Shown here: piece by piece, positions 32,913 through 40,893 of the stretch
Layout: each line of letters begins with the position of its first letter
Position numbering within the stretch: position 1 is the stretch's first letter
DNA from: Lachnospiraceae bacterium
GTDB lineage: Bacteria > Bacillota > Clostridia > Lachnospirales > Lachnospiraceae
Direction of reading: 5' to 3'
Assembly (NCBI GenBank): GCA_017551165.1
Contig: JAFZMO010000021.1
Location: 1 to 59,589, forward strand
Length of the DNA stretch: 59,589 nt
Program-made: the position numbers and the translations under genes
Notes under the pieces: generated by a model
The model's database searches: none
The model's input: only the letters and a program-made list of their open reading frames with translations
What the model was told of the DNA's origin: nothing

Positions 32913-34283
32913 ATGGAGATGTTGGAAAAATACCAATTGGATCTGATGCTCGCGCTGAGCGGCGTCGGCGTGGCGCTCGCCATGCTGGTCCTTCTCTCGA
33001 AGGCTCTGCCACGGAGAAGACGGCTGGTGATCGTCATCATCGAATTGTCAGCTGCGGCATTGTTGTTCTTCGACCGCCTCGCGTACCTCTATGACGGGGA
33101 CGCGAGCAGCCGGGGATTTGCGGTGGCGCGCGTCAGCAACTTCTGTGTGTTCATGCTGACGCAGTTCATCATGTTTGCGTTCGTCCATTACATCATGAAT
33201 ATCATCCGCGAGGACCGGGAGATGAAGATCCCGTTCCCGCTGTGGCTGGCGTGCGCTCTTTCGGGCGCGGAGATCCTGCTCGTGTTCGCGGGAACATTTT
33301 CCGACTTCATCTACTATTTCGATTCGGAAAATGTGTACCATCGCGGTAACGGGTTCCTTCTCTGCTACATCGTTCCCGGGATCATCACGGTGCTTCTGGT
33401 GTGGTTCGTGCTGCGGTACCGCAAACACTTCAGCCCGACCATATGCGTCTCGCTTCTGTTGTTCCTGCTCGGGCCGGTTGTGGCGTCGCTGATCCAGTTT
33501 TTCGTCTACGGACTGTCGCTTTTGAATATCACGATCTCCGTCATGTCGATCCTTGCGTACGTGTTTGCCTATCTCGACATCAATGACAAGGTGGAGCGCG
33601 CAAACACCATCAAGATCGAGCATCTGGAGGAGCAGCGGATATTGTCCCAGCGACTGTTCGAACAGATCGCGACAGTGCTTGCCAACGCGATCGATGCGAA
33701 GGACGAGTACACGAGGGGCCATTCGCGGCGTGTCGCGGAGTACTCGGAGAAGATCGCTCGGGAGATGGGCAAGAGTGAGGAGGAGTGCAGGAAGATCTAC
33801 TACACTGCGCTGCTGCATGACGTCGGCAAGATCGGGATCCGGGACAGCATCATCACCAAGAACGGCCGCCTGACGGAGGAGGAATACGCGACGATGCGGC
33901 AGCATCCGGTCATCGGGAACCAGATCCTCTCGAGCGTCAGTGACTACCCGTACCTGAGCGTCGGCGCGCACTACCATCACGAGCGCTTCGACGGCAACGG
34001 CTACCCGGATCATCTCAAGGGGGAGGAGATCCCCGAGATCGCCCGGATCATTTCGGTCGCGGACGCGTACGATGCGATGACCTCCCACCGGAGCTACCGC
34101 TCGGCGATCTCGCAGCAGAATGTGCGGGAGGAGATCGTCAGAAACTCCGGAACGCAGTTTGATCCTGAGATCGCGAAGGTCATGCAGCGTCTCATCGACA
34201 GCGACAGCAGTTACCGGATGAAGGAGCGAAGACGCGGAAAAACAGAGGGCTTGGATCAAGGATCGGAGACAACGGAGGTGTAG
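32913..34283 (+). CDS. Membrane HD-GYP phosphodiesterase
   Basis: A 456-residue protein with about seven membrane segments in the first ~225 residues, then an HD-GYP domain. The metal-binding His-Asp is at about 302-303 in LLHDVGKIGI, preceded by HSRRVAEYS and followed by HPVIGNQIL, HHERFDGNGYPD and SVADAYDAMTSHRSYR. HD-GYP enzymes hydrolyse cyclic di-GMP (some also other cyclic dinucleotides). The ATG at 32913 follows GGGAGGAG. Its neighbour upstream is a GGDEF protein, and a beta-lactamase-fold gene begins 1 bp after its stop. Confidence 0.93.
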   Translation: MEMLEKYQLDLMLALSGVGVALAMLVLLSKALPRRRRLVIVIIELSAAALLFFDRLAYLYDGDASSRGFAVARVSNFCVFMLTQFIMFAFVHYIMNIIREDREMKIPFPLWLACALSGAEILLVFAGTFSDFIYYFDSENVYHRGNGFLLCYIVPGIITVLLVWFVLRYRKHFSPTICVSLLLFLLGPVVASLIQFFVYGLSLLNITISVMSILAYVFAYLDINDKVERANTIKIEHLEEQRILSQRLFEQIATVLANAIDAKDEYTRGHSRRVAEYSEKIAREMGKSEEECRKIYYTALLHDVGKIGIRDSIITKNGRLTEEEYATMRQHPVIGNQILSSVSDYPYLSVGAHYHHERFDGNGYPDHLKGEEIPEIARIISVADAYDAMTSHRSYRSAISQQNVREEIVRNSGTQFDPEIAKVMQRLIDSDSSYRMKERRRGKTEGLDQGSETTEV

Positions 34284-34284
34284 G

Positions 34285-35454
34285 ATGAAGGATTTTTCGA
34301 AAATGGACAAGCTGCTGCAGGGGTTTGTGGAGAAGGGAACCAACCCCGGCTGCGCGGTGGCGGTGATGCAGGGCGATGAGATGATCTACCACGGCGAGGC
34401 CGGCTACGCGGACATCGCGTCGGGCAAGAAGGTGGATGTGCACAGCATGTTCAGCCAGGCGTCCACGACGAAGCTGTTCACGTATGCGATCCTCGGGATG
34501 ATCTATGAGGAGGGCAGGTTCCTCTTCAGCGACCCGCTGTACTACTATCTTCCTGAGTGGAAGGACACAAAGAAATATGTAAAGCGGCCGAACGGCGAGA
34601 TCGTCACGGAGCCGCTTGAGAAGCCGATCACGATCCGCGATGCGGTCGCGATGATGTGCGGTCTGCCGTACTGCATGGTGCCCGCGCTCAATCCGAGTAC
34701 GCCCACGCTGGCGGCGATGAGCGAACAGATGCGGAAGCTCCTGGAGAAGGGCCCGACGACGATCGAGCAGGAGGTGCGCGCCATGGCCGACGTGCCCGTC
34801 ATGTTTGAGCCTGGCTCGCATTGGCTGTACGGCTTCGGCTCCGAGATCACGGGCGTTTTGGTCGAGAACTTCGAGGGCAAGCCGCTCCGCGAGGTGTTCA
34901 AGGACCGCCTGATCGATCCGCTGGAGCTCGAGGACGCGGACACGCTCGCGCGTCCGTGGAACAAGGACCGCATCGTGACGAACTATGCGCGCAAAGATCT
35001 CGGCGTGTTCGAGCCGATGCCGAACTTCTCGTCGACCGACCCCGACAGCGTGCCTGCCGGCGCGCGCCCGAACCTTCTGATCAGCGCGCATGATTTTGCG
35101 GTGTTCATGCAGATGCTCGCAAACGGCGGAACGTACAAGGGCAAGAAGTTCCTCGGCAGCGGCACGGTCGCGATGCTCCACGAAAACCAGCTCGGCCCGG
35201 TGCAACTGGCTGATTTTGAAAATGATTACCTTGCGGGCTACGGCTATGGCCTCGGCTTCCGCACACTTCTCACGCAGAAGTACGGCCACAACGGCCATCT
35301 CGGCAACTTCGGCTGGACCGGCGGCACCGGCATCTGGGCCGAGGCCGACCCGACGGACAAATTTTCCGTCGTCTACATGCACAACATGATGCCGAACGAC
35401 GAGCTGTATCACCACCACAGAGTGCGCGCCGTCGTGAACGGGATCATGCTGTAG
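34285..35454 (+). CDS. Serine beta-lactamase-fold hydrolase (class C-like esterase)
   Basis: A 389-residue protein of the class C beta-lactamase/penicillin-binding superfamily. The SxxK motif is STTK at residues 60-63, the Tyr motif is in LYGFGSEITG and a C-terminal GGTG strand is present. There is no signal peptide, so a cytoplasmic esterase or peptidase is more likely than a beta-lactamase. The ATG follows GGAGGTG and lies 1 bp after the HD-GYP stop, so it is translationally coupled. Confidence 0.88.
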   Translation: MKDFSKMDKLLQGFVEKGTNPGCAVAVMQGDEMIYHGEAGYADIASGKKVDVHSMFSQASTTKLFTYAILGMIYEEGRFLFSDPLYYYLPEWKDTKKYVKRPNGEIVTEPLEKPITIRDAVAMMCGLPYCMVPALNPSTPTLAAMSEQMRKLLEKGPTTIEQEVRAMADVPVMFEPGSHWLYGFGSEITGVLVENFEGKPLREVFKDRLIDPLELEDADTLARPWNKDRIVTNYARKDLGVFEPMPNFSSTDPDSVPAGARPNLLISAHDFAVFMQMLANGGTYKGKKFLGSGTVAMLHENQLGPVQLADFENDYLAGYGYGLGFRTLLTQKYGHNGHLGNFGWTGGTGIWAEADPTDKFSVVYMHNMMPNDELYHHHRVRAVVNGIML

Positions 35455-35502
35455 GATGAGAGCGAGTTTGAGACTGTCGTGAAGCGAAACGGAGGTGAAC
35501 CG

Positions 35503-36051
35503 GTGACACTGTTTATCAATGCATGCATTCGGGGGGATTCGAGAACACGCAGGCTGACGGAGCGCCTGATGGAGAGATGGGACGATCCCGTGACGGAGGT
35601 GAACCTCGGCGAGATTGCGTTCGGTCCGACGGACGAGGCGTATCTTGCGCGCCGCGACCGGCTGCTCGCGGAGGGACGCTTCGAGGATCCGATGTTCGGC
35701 CTTGCGAGGCAGTTTGCCGCAGCCGACCGGATCGTGATCGCCGCGCCGTACTGGGACCTGTCGTTCCCGGCGGTACTGAAGCAATACATTGAGAAGATCA
35801 ACGTGCCCGGCATCACATTTTACTACACGCAGGAGGGAGTTCCGCGCGGACTCTGCCGTGCGAAGGAGCTCTACTACGTGATGACCGCCGGCGGGATGTA
35901 CGTGCCGCCGGAGTTCGGTTTCGGGTACGTGGAGGCGCTTGCGAAGTATTTCTACGGGATCCGCGAGGTCCGGTTCATTCAGGCAGCCGGGCTGGACATC
36001 GACGGAGCGGACCCCGAGCAGATATTGGCGGATGTAAATCTTGAGTCATGA
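35503..36051 (+). CDS. Flavodoxin-fold NAD(P)H oxidoreductase (AzoR/quinone reductase-like)
   Basis: A 182-residue FMN-binding protein of the NAD(P)H-quinone/azoreductase family. The N-terminus (MTLFINACIRGDSRT) gives the phosphate-binding loop, APYWDLSFPAVLKQYIE is the typical flavin-contacting segment, and TAGGMY is the second loop. The start chosen is GTG 35503 after GGAGGTG, since an earlier GTG (35479) overlaps that ribosome site. It should reduce quinones or azo compounds in the cytoplasm. Confidence 0.88.
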   Translation: MTLFINACIRGDSRTRRLTERLMERWDDPVTEVNLGEIAFGPTDEAYLARRDRLLAEGRFEDPMFGLARQFAAADRIVIAAPYWDLSFPAVLKQYIEKINVPGITFYYTQEGVPRGLCRAKELYYVMTAGGMYVPPEFGFGYVEALAKYFYGIREVRFIQAAGLDIDGADPEQILADVNLES

Positions 36052-36069
36052 GTTGAGGAGGGAAAGAGC

Positions 36070-36834
36070 ATGGGCTTGTTCGACAAATTCAAGAAAAAGA
36101 AAAAGAAGCAGGAAGCGGAGCTTCCGCAGGAACCTGAACTGAACGAGGAGAAGGCGGAAAATGTGGAGCTTCCGCCGGAGACCGAGAAGGAACCGAGCAG
36201 TGTTGGCTGGGATGCGATCGAGGCGGAATTCCTGCGGGTTTACCCCGGGCAGACCGATCCGAAGCACTATGCTCCGATGGTCAAATGGATCTTCGGCGGC
36301 AACGATCCGCTGGACGGCATCAGCATCTACGACGGCGGCGACTACTATCATTTTGTCACGTTCGGCCTGACGGAGCTCTATGACAAGCAGAGCCGGAATA
36401 CGGAACTCAGCGGCTATGGCTACGAGATGACGCTCAAGCTGAAGAAGGCAGGCCTTGAGGACGAGGAAGCCGAGATCAGGAACATGTGCGGCATCCTGCA
36501 GACGATCGCGCGGATCACGTTCACGAAGAACGAGTGCTTCTTCCCCAACGAGTACATTTATACCGGGCAGACCGCGGGTATGGACGCAACGCAGAAGTCG
36601 CAGATCACCGGATTTATCGTAGTCACGGATCCGACCGTGGAGACGCTGGAGACGTTCAACGGGCGCGTTGAGTTCCGCGAGCTTATCGGCATGACCGACG
36701 CGGAATTGAAGACGCTGAAGACCACCGAGTCCGTGGCGAACATGTATGAGAAGCTCGGTTCGGACATCACCGATTATCAGAGAGAGTCGATCGTACAAGA
36801 TTCGGAGGAACCGGTTGAGGGCGGTGATCAGTAA
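36070..36834 (+). CDS. Suppressor-of-fused (SUFU) domain protein
   Basis: A 254-residue protein with a Lys-rich N-terminus and acidic spacer, then a SUFU domain from about residue 45: GWDAIEAEFLRVYPG, DPLDGISIYDGGDYYHFVTF and ELSGYGYEMTLKL. In bacteria this fold is often found in immunity proteins for polymorphic toxins. No toxin is encoded here, but two further small unrecognised proteins follow on the same strand. The ATG follows TGAGGAGGG. Confidence 0.88.
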   Translation: MGLFDKFKKKKKKQEAELPQEPELNEEKAENVELPPETEKEPSSVGWDAIEAEFLRVYPGQTDPKHYAPMVKWIFGGNDPLDGISIYDGGDYYHFVTFGLTELYDKQSRNTELSGYGYEMTLKLKKAGLEDEEAEIRNMCGILQTIARITFTKNECFFPNEYIYTGQTAGMDATQKSQITGFIVVTDPTVETLETFNGRVEFRELIGMTDAELKTLKTTESVANMYEKLGSDITDYQRESIVQDSEEPVEGGDQ

Positions 36835-36877
36835 CCCGTGACAACGAGGGATTGTTGAAAAGGAGGATAGGACAGAC

Positions 36878-37408
36878 ATGCTTCTCGGCTTGTTTGGCAG
36901 GAAACGACATAGAAACGAGACGCTTGAGAACCCGCAGTACCGGATTTACGCGAAGGCGGACAACGGGTTTATGCTGGCGTATCAGGCTCATTTTGCGCTG
37001 GACGGAGAGACGATCGAGTTTCAGCGGGGGAAAACGCATACAGCGGATGTCTACATTGAGCAGAAGTATGAGCATTTCTTCCCGGACAGCTATTATTTCG
37101 ATGTGATCGCCGAAGGGGAGGACCCTGCGAACTGGGAGTACCGGCAGCGCAACAGCGAAAATCCGTATGATACGGCGAAGCTTGTCGAGCTCATGGGAAA
37201 ACTGGACTTCGAGTCCAAGGGGCATCTCAACTTCACGGTCACGGAGTTTGACGGGTATCAGATCACGGAATTGTTGAAACTGGAGCACGATACGCACGGG
37301 TCGGTGCTGTGGCAGAATTTTGCGCTGCTGAAGGACGGAAAGCGGCTGACGATCCCGGGCAATCTGAATCTGGGGTGCCTGCACGATTTCTACCGACGAA
37401 AGGATTGA
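36878..37408 (+). CDS. Unrecognised protein in the SUFU cluster
   Basis: A 176-residue soluble protein with a basic N-terminus, then a beta-rich domain (VYIEQKYEHFFPDSYYFDVI and later strands). No family recognised. The ATG follows AAAAGGAGGATAG. It lies between a SUFU protein and another uncharacterised protein with very short spacers, which suits an immunity-gene cluster. That reading is inference from context only. Confidence 0.75.
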   Translation: MLLGLFGRKRHRNETLENPQYRIYAKADNGFMLAYQAHFALDGETIEFQRGKTHTADVYIEQKYEHFFPDSYYFDVIAEGEDPANWEYRQRNSENPYDTAKLVELMGKLDFESKGHLNFTVTEFDGYQITELLKLEHDTHGSVLWQNFALLKDGKRLTIPGNLNLGCLHDFYRRKD

Positions 37409-37411
37409 TCC

Positions 37412-37966
37412 ATGAAGCTTGACGAACAATGGATCCGGGCGCATCTGCCGGAGGACTGCAGGGACGAAGACATCGACGTGTTCGGCGGATTGTACCTGGA
37501 CGGCCTCAAGATCATGTCAGAGGGCGAGCGGGGCAACCCGGACACCGTCAGCTATGAGGCGAAGGATGAGGACGATCTGCGGTGGCATCAGCTGGAGACG
37601 ATCTGCCACTTCGTCGGCAAATGTGACAAGTCGCGGACCTGGCGTTGGTACCGCGCGCGTGCGGTGGACGGTCATTGGACCTACATTGAGCACCGGAACT
37701 ACGATTACAATGCGATCGAGGATTCGAGGCTTCCCGGGTTTGAGCGGTTTCTGTTCAACATGCATTACGCATTTCCTCGGGATGTCTGGGAAAAGAGAGT
37801 GAAGCACTACGTCGATCTGATGAACTTCTGGTACAAGGTACCGCACTGGGATTATGACCGTGAGAAGCTTTGTTTCGTCGAGATCAGCGACTCGCGGGAG
37901 CACGATGATCATGCGGATATTGTCGAGGAGCCGCGGCCGGGCTCGGTGGTCGAGGTTGTTGACTGA
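37412..37966 (+). CDS. Unrecognised acidic protein, possibly immunity-like
   Basis: A 184-residue acidic protein rich in aromatic residues, for example around TWRWYRARAVDGHWTYIEHR. There is no signal peptide or membrane segment. The start lies 3 bp after the stop of the preceding gene, so they are co-translated. The composition and cluster with a SUFU protein are compatible with an immunity protein, but I could not identify the family. Confidence 0.72.
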   Translation: MKLDEQWIRAHLPEDCRDEDIDVFGGLYLDGLKIMSEGERGNPDTVSYEAKDEDDLRWHQLETICHFVGKCDKSRTWRWYRARAVDGHWTYIEHRNYDYNAIEDSRLPGFERFLFNMHYAFPRDVWEKRVKHYVDLMNFWYKVPHWDYDREKLCFVEISDSREHDDHADIVEEPRPGSVVEVVD

Positions 37967-38019
37967 CCCGGTGGGCAGGCGAGGAAGAGAACAGAGACGA
38001 ATTGAACAGGTGAGGGTAT

Positions 38020-38763
38020 ATGAAGGAGTTTTACATCGATTGCGACGGAACGAGGCTTCACGCGAAGCTCGATCGCCCCGAGGGCGCGGACAAGGGACCG
38101 CTTTGTATCCTGATCCACGGCTTCACGGGGCACATGGAGGAGGACCACATCATCGCGGCGCAGAAGGCGATGAACGAGGCGGGTGTCTCCGTGTTGCGCG
38201 TCGAGATGTTCGGCCACGGTGGGAGCGACGGAAAGTTCTGCGACCACACGCTCTACAAATGGGTGACCAACGCGCTCGCGGCGGTGCGCTACGCGAAGAC
38301 GCTTGATTTTGTGACGGATCTGTACATCAGCGGCCACTCGCAGGGCGGCCTTCTGACGATGCTGATCGGCGGCATGTGCAATGACGACTTCAAGGCGATC
38401 CTGCCGCTGTCGCCGGCGTGGATGATCCCGGAGATGGCGCGCGAGGGCAATGTCCTCGGCGCGATGTACGATCCGAAGCACATCCCCGAGAAGGTTGTCT
38501 CGGACGGCTGGGAGCTGTCCGGCGACTACATCCGCGTGGCGCAGACGATCCACGTGGAGGACGAGATCGCACGGTACGAGGGCCCGGTCGTGATCATCCA
38601 CGGTGACGCGGACGAGACGGTCCCGTACTCCTACGCGGAGAAGGCCGTGGAGCTGTACAAAAACGCGAAGCTGATCCCGATCCACGGGGACGACCACTGC
38701 TTCACGAAGCATCTGGATCAGATGGCCGAGGCGATACGGACATTTTTCGAGGAACAAATATGA
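38020..38763 (+). CDS. Alpha/beta hydrolase, cinnamoyl/feruloyl esterase-like
   Basis: A 247-residue esterase with the nucleophile elbow GHSQGG (Ser ~107), an oxyanion segment ILIHGFTGHMEE, the acidic residue in HGDADETVP (~199) and the catalytic His in HGDDHCF (~228). This closely follows cinnamoyl and feruloyl esterases from Lactobacillus and rumen Butyrivibrio, which release phenolic acids from plant cell walls. No signal peptide is seen, so it would act inside the cell. Its stop overlaps the start of the next gene (ATGA). Confidence 0.9.
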   Translation: MKEFYIDCDGTRLHAKLDRPEGADKGPLCILIHGFTGHMEEDHIIAAQKAMNEAGVSVLRVEMFGHGGSDGKFCDHTLYKWVTNALAAVRYAKTLDFVTDLYISGHSQGGLLTMLIGGMCNDDFKAILPLSPAWMIPEMAREGNVLGAMYDPKHIPEKVVSDGWELSGDYIRVAQTIHVEDEIARYEGPVVIIHGDADETVPYSYAEKAVELYKNAKLIPIHGDDHCFTKHLDQMAEAIRTFFEEQI

Positions 38764-39671
38764 CGATACACAATACAGGGAAGGCGAAATATCACCTTCC
38801 CGGTTTGTTTGAATTCTATGAGTTGTACAAGGTGTTCCTGCCGCTCTTTCGGGAGCATCGGGAATACTTCTACGACTGGTGCGAGATCGGGTCGATCTAC
38901 GGCGCGCCGCAGGATTGCCTGTGGGGCGGCGGACGGGTCGGCTTCGGTGACGCGGACCCGGACGATGTGGCCGCGCTCATGCGGGAGTACGGCGTCCCGG
39001 CGAGGCTTACGTTCAGCAACTCGCTGATCGCGGAGGAGCATCTCGCGGACAAGCGGTGCAACGATCTGTGCGCATTGTTTGAGCGGAACGGTGCGTCGGA
39101 AAATGGTGTGATCATCACCTCGGACCTACTTCTCAATTACATCAAAACCAACTACCCCGGCTTCTACTTTGTCTCCTCGACGACGAAGGTGCTGACGGAG
39201 TTTTCGCAGTTTGAGGCAGAGCTGAACCGGGAGGAATTCCGCTATGTCGTGCCGGATTTCCGGCTGAATAAGCGGTTTGCGGAGCTGAGTTCGTTAGGCG
39301 ATGCGCAGAAGCGGAAGGTCGAGTTTCTGTGCAACGAGTGCTGCTGGTTCGAGTGCTACGACCGGAAGAACTGCTACGAGAACGTCAGCCGCAAGAGCCT
39401 CGGGGAGGCCTGCGAGGATCATGAGTGTGTCTCGCCGACCGCGGGGAGAGGGTACCGATTTTCCGACGCGATGGAGAACCCCGGATTCATCGGGATCCGG
39501 GACATAAAGGATGTGTATCTGCCGGCAGGATTTGAGCACTACAAGATTGAGGGGCGCAGCCTCGGAAGCGCCGTGATCCTGGAGCTTTTGCTGTACTACA
39601 TGACCAAGCCGGAGTATCAGCTGAAGGTCCGCGAGGAGATCTATCTGGACAGCATGCTGGACCTGTTTTAA
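38760..39671 (+). CDS. Cys-rich protein resembling the U32 peptidase-like family
   Basis: A 303-residue protein. The segment PDFRLNKRFAELSSLG followed by VEFLCNECCWFECYDRKNCY and a later CEDHEC resembles the conserved Cys region of U32-type proteins, some of which carry an iron-sulphur cluster and hydroxylate RNA. The N-terminal part is alpha/beta and could be a TIM barrel. The match is partial, so the family is provisional. Its ATG overlaps the esterase stop, so they are translationally coupled. Confidence 0.65.
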   Translation: MTIHNTGKAKYHLPGLFEFYELYKVFLPLFREHREYFYDWCEIGSIYGAPQDCLWGGGRVGFGDADPDDVAALMREYGVPARLTFSNSLIAEEHLADKRCNDLCALFERNGASENGVIITSDLLLNYIKTNYPGFYFVSSTTKVLTEFSQFEAELNREEFRYVVPDFRLNKRFAELSSLGDAQKRKVEFLCNECCWFECYDRKNCYENVSRKSLGEACEDHECVSPTAGRGYRFSDAMENPGFIGIRDIKDVYLPAGFEHYKIEGRSLGSAVILELLLYYMTKPEYQLKVREEIYLDSMLDLF

Positions 39672-39696
39672 AATAGTGCCGCGGGGAGGAATGGCA

Positions 39697-40380
39697 ATGG
39701 GAGATCGGAAGTGCAAGGCGGTATTGTTCGACCTGTTTGAGACGCTGGTCACCGAGTGGGGGCATAAGAAGTACACGAAGCGAGAGATGTGTGCGGACCT
39801 CGGCGTCGACAAGGAGGCGTTTGACCCCTACTGGGAGGAGAAGGAGCAGGCGCGATACCTCGGGGATATCGACTTCGAGGGATCGATCGAGTATGCCTGC
39901 GAAGCGTGCGGCAGAAGCATCGACAAGGCGACCATGGAGCTGGTCGCGGACAAGCGCAGGACGACCAAGTCCGAGTGCTTCTCGTACGTGCTCCCGGAGG
40001 TGCTTGAACTGCTTCGCACCTTGCGGAAAATGGGCCTGAAGACGGCGATCGTCAGCAACTGTTCCGCGGAGGAGGTGCACGGGCTTCGGGAGTCCGAGAT
40101 CGGCGCGCTTATGGATGAGATCGTGCTCTCGTTTGAGGTGCATATGCGAAAGCCCGACCCCGACATCTACGGGGAGGCCGTGCGGCGCCTGGGCGTCACG
40201 GCGGAGGAGTGTATCTTCGTCGGGGACGGCGGCAGCAATGAGCTTGTCGGGGCGAGAAACGCCGGGATCCGCGCGATCCAGGCCAAATGGTACACGGATC
40301 GTTTTCCGGTGAAGCGGGACACGATCGAAGGCTTCCCGGCAGCGGAGAAGCCATCGGAGATCACAACGTTTACGAAGTAA
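39697..40380 (+). CDS. HAD-superfamily hydrolase
   Basis: A 227-residue phosphatase of the HAD superfamily. Motif I is in AVLFDLFETLV, motif II is SNCS, motif III is around RKPDPDIY and motif IV is FVGDGGSNELVGARNAG. Motif I has FDLFET, so the second Asp is replaced by Phe-Glu at the usual DxD position, as in several HAD dehalogenase-like and pyrophosphatase-like members. The ATG at 39697 follows GGGGAGG with better spacing than 39691. Substrate unknown. Confidence 0.9.
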   Translation: MGDRKCKAVLFDLFETLVTEWGHKKYTKREMCADLGVDKEAFDPYWEEKEQARYLGDIDFEGSIEYACEACGRSIDKATMELVADKRRTTKSECFSYVLPEVLELLRTLRKMGLKTAIVSNCSAEEVHGLRESEIGALMDEIVLSFEVHMRKPDPDIYGEAVRRLGVTAEECIFVGDGGSNELVGARNAGIRAIQAKWYTDRFPVKRDTIEGFPAAEKPSEITTFTK

Positions 40381-40399
40381 AGGAAAGGGGATCAAGACG

Positions 40400-40861
40400 A
40401 TGGATTATGAGGCACAACACGCAGTTGAAGTAATTCCGGGATTGATCCTCGGAAGTCTTCGCAACCTAGAGGAGATCTTGTTTTTGAAGCCGGACGTGAT
40501 CTTCCCGCTGGAGATCGCTCCCGGCTGGATCTGGAAGGCGGGGTACCGCGGCGAGATCGTGTACTACCCGATCCCGGACTACAACATTTTGCCCGATGAC
40601 GTGCTGGAACGGCTTGTGAACGAGCTGCTTACGCGGTATCAGGCGGGCAAGCGCGTGGCGGTCTTCTGCGTCGGCGGACACGGCCGCACGGGGTATGTGG
40701 TGTCCTGTTTTCTTCACATGCTCGGCACGAAGCGGCCGATCGCGTTCCTGCGGGACAACTACAGCTACAAGGCAGTGGAGACGCTTGAGCAGGAAAATGC
40801 GGTCAAGCGCTTTCAGCAGAGCCATCCCGTGGAGATCAAGCGCGATCTTTCGGAGGACTGA
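40400..40861 (+). CDS. Protein tyrosine/dual-specificity phosphatase-like
   Basis: A 153-residue cysteine phosphatase. The P-loop FCVGGHGRTGYV has the nucleophilic Cys at residue 90 and the phosphate-binding Arg at 96, matching Cx5R(T/S). The segment PIPDYNILPDDVL carries Asp residues that may act as general acid. It is shorter than typical eukaryotic phosphatases but usual for bacterial dual-specificity forms. The ATG follows GAAAGGGGATC. The substrate (protein, phosphoinositide or RNA) is unknown. Confidence 0.85.
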   Translation: MDYEAQHAVEVIPGLILGSLRNLEEILFLKPDVIFPLEIAPGWIWKAGYRGEIVYYPIPDYNILPDDVLERLVNELLTRYQAGKRVAVFCVGGHGRTGYVVSCFLHMLGTKRPIAFLRDNYSYKAVETLEQENAVKRFQQSHPVEIKRDLSED

Positions 40862-40893
40862 ATAAACAACGAATGGGCGAAAATGGAGAAGTT

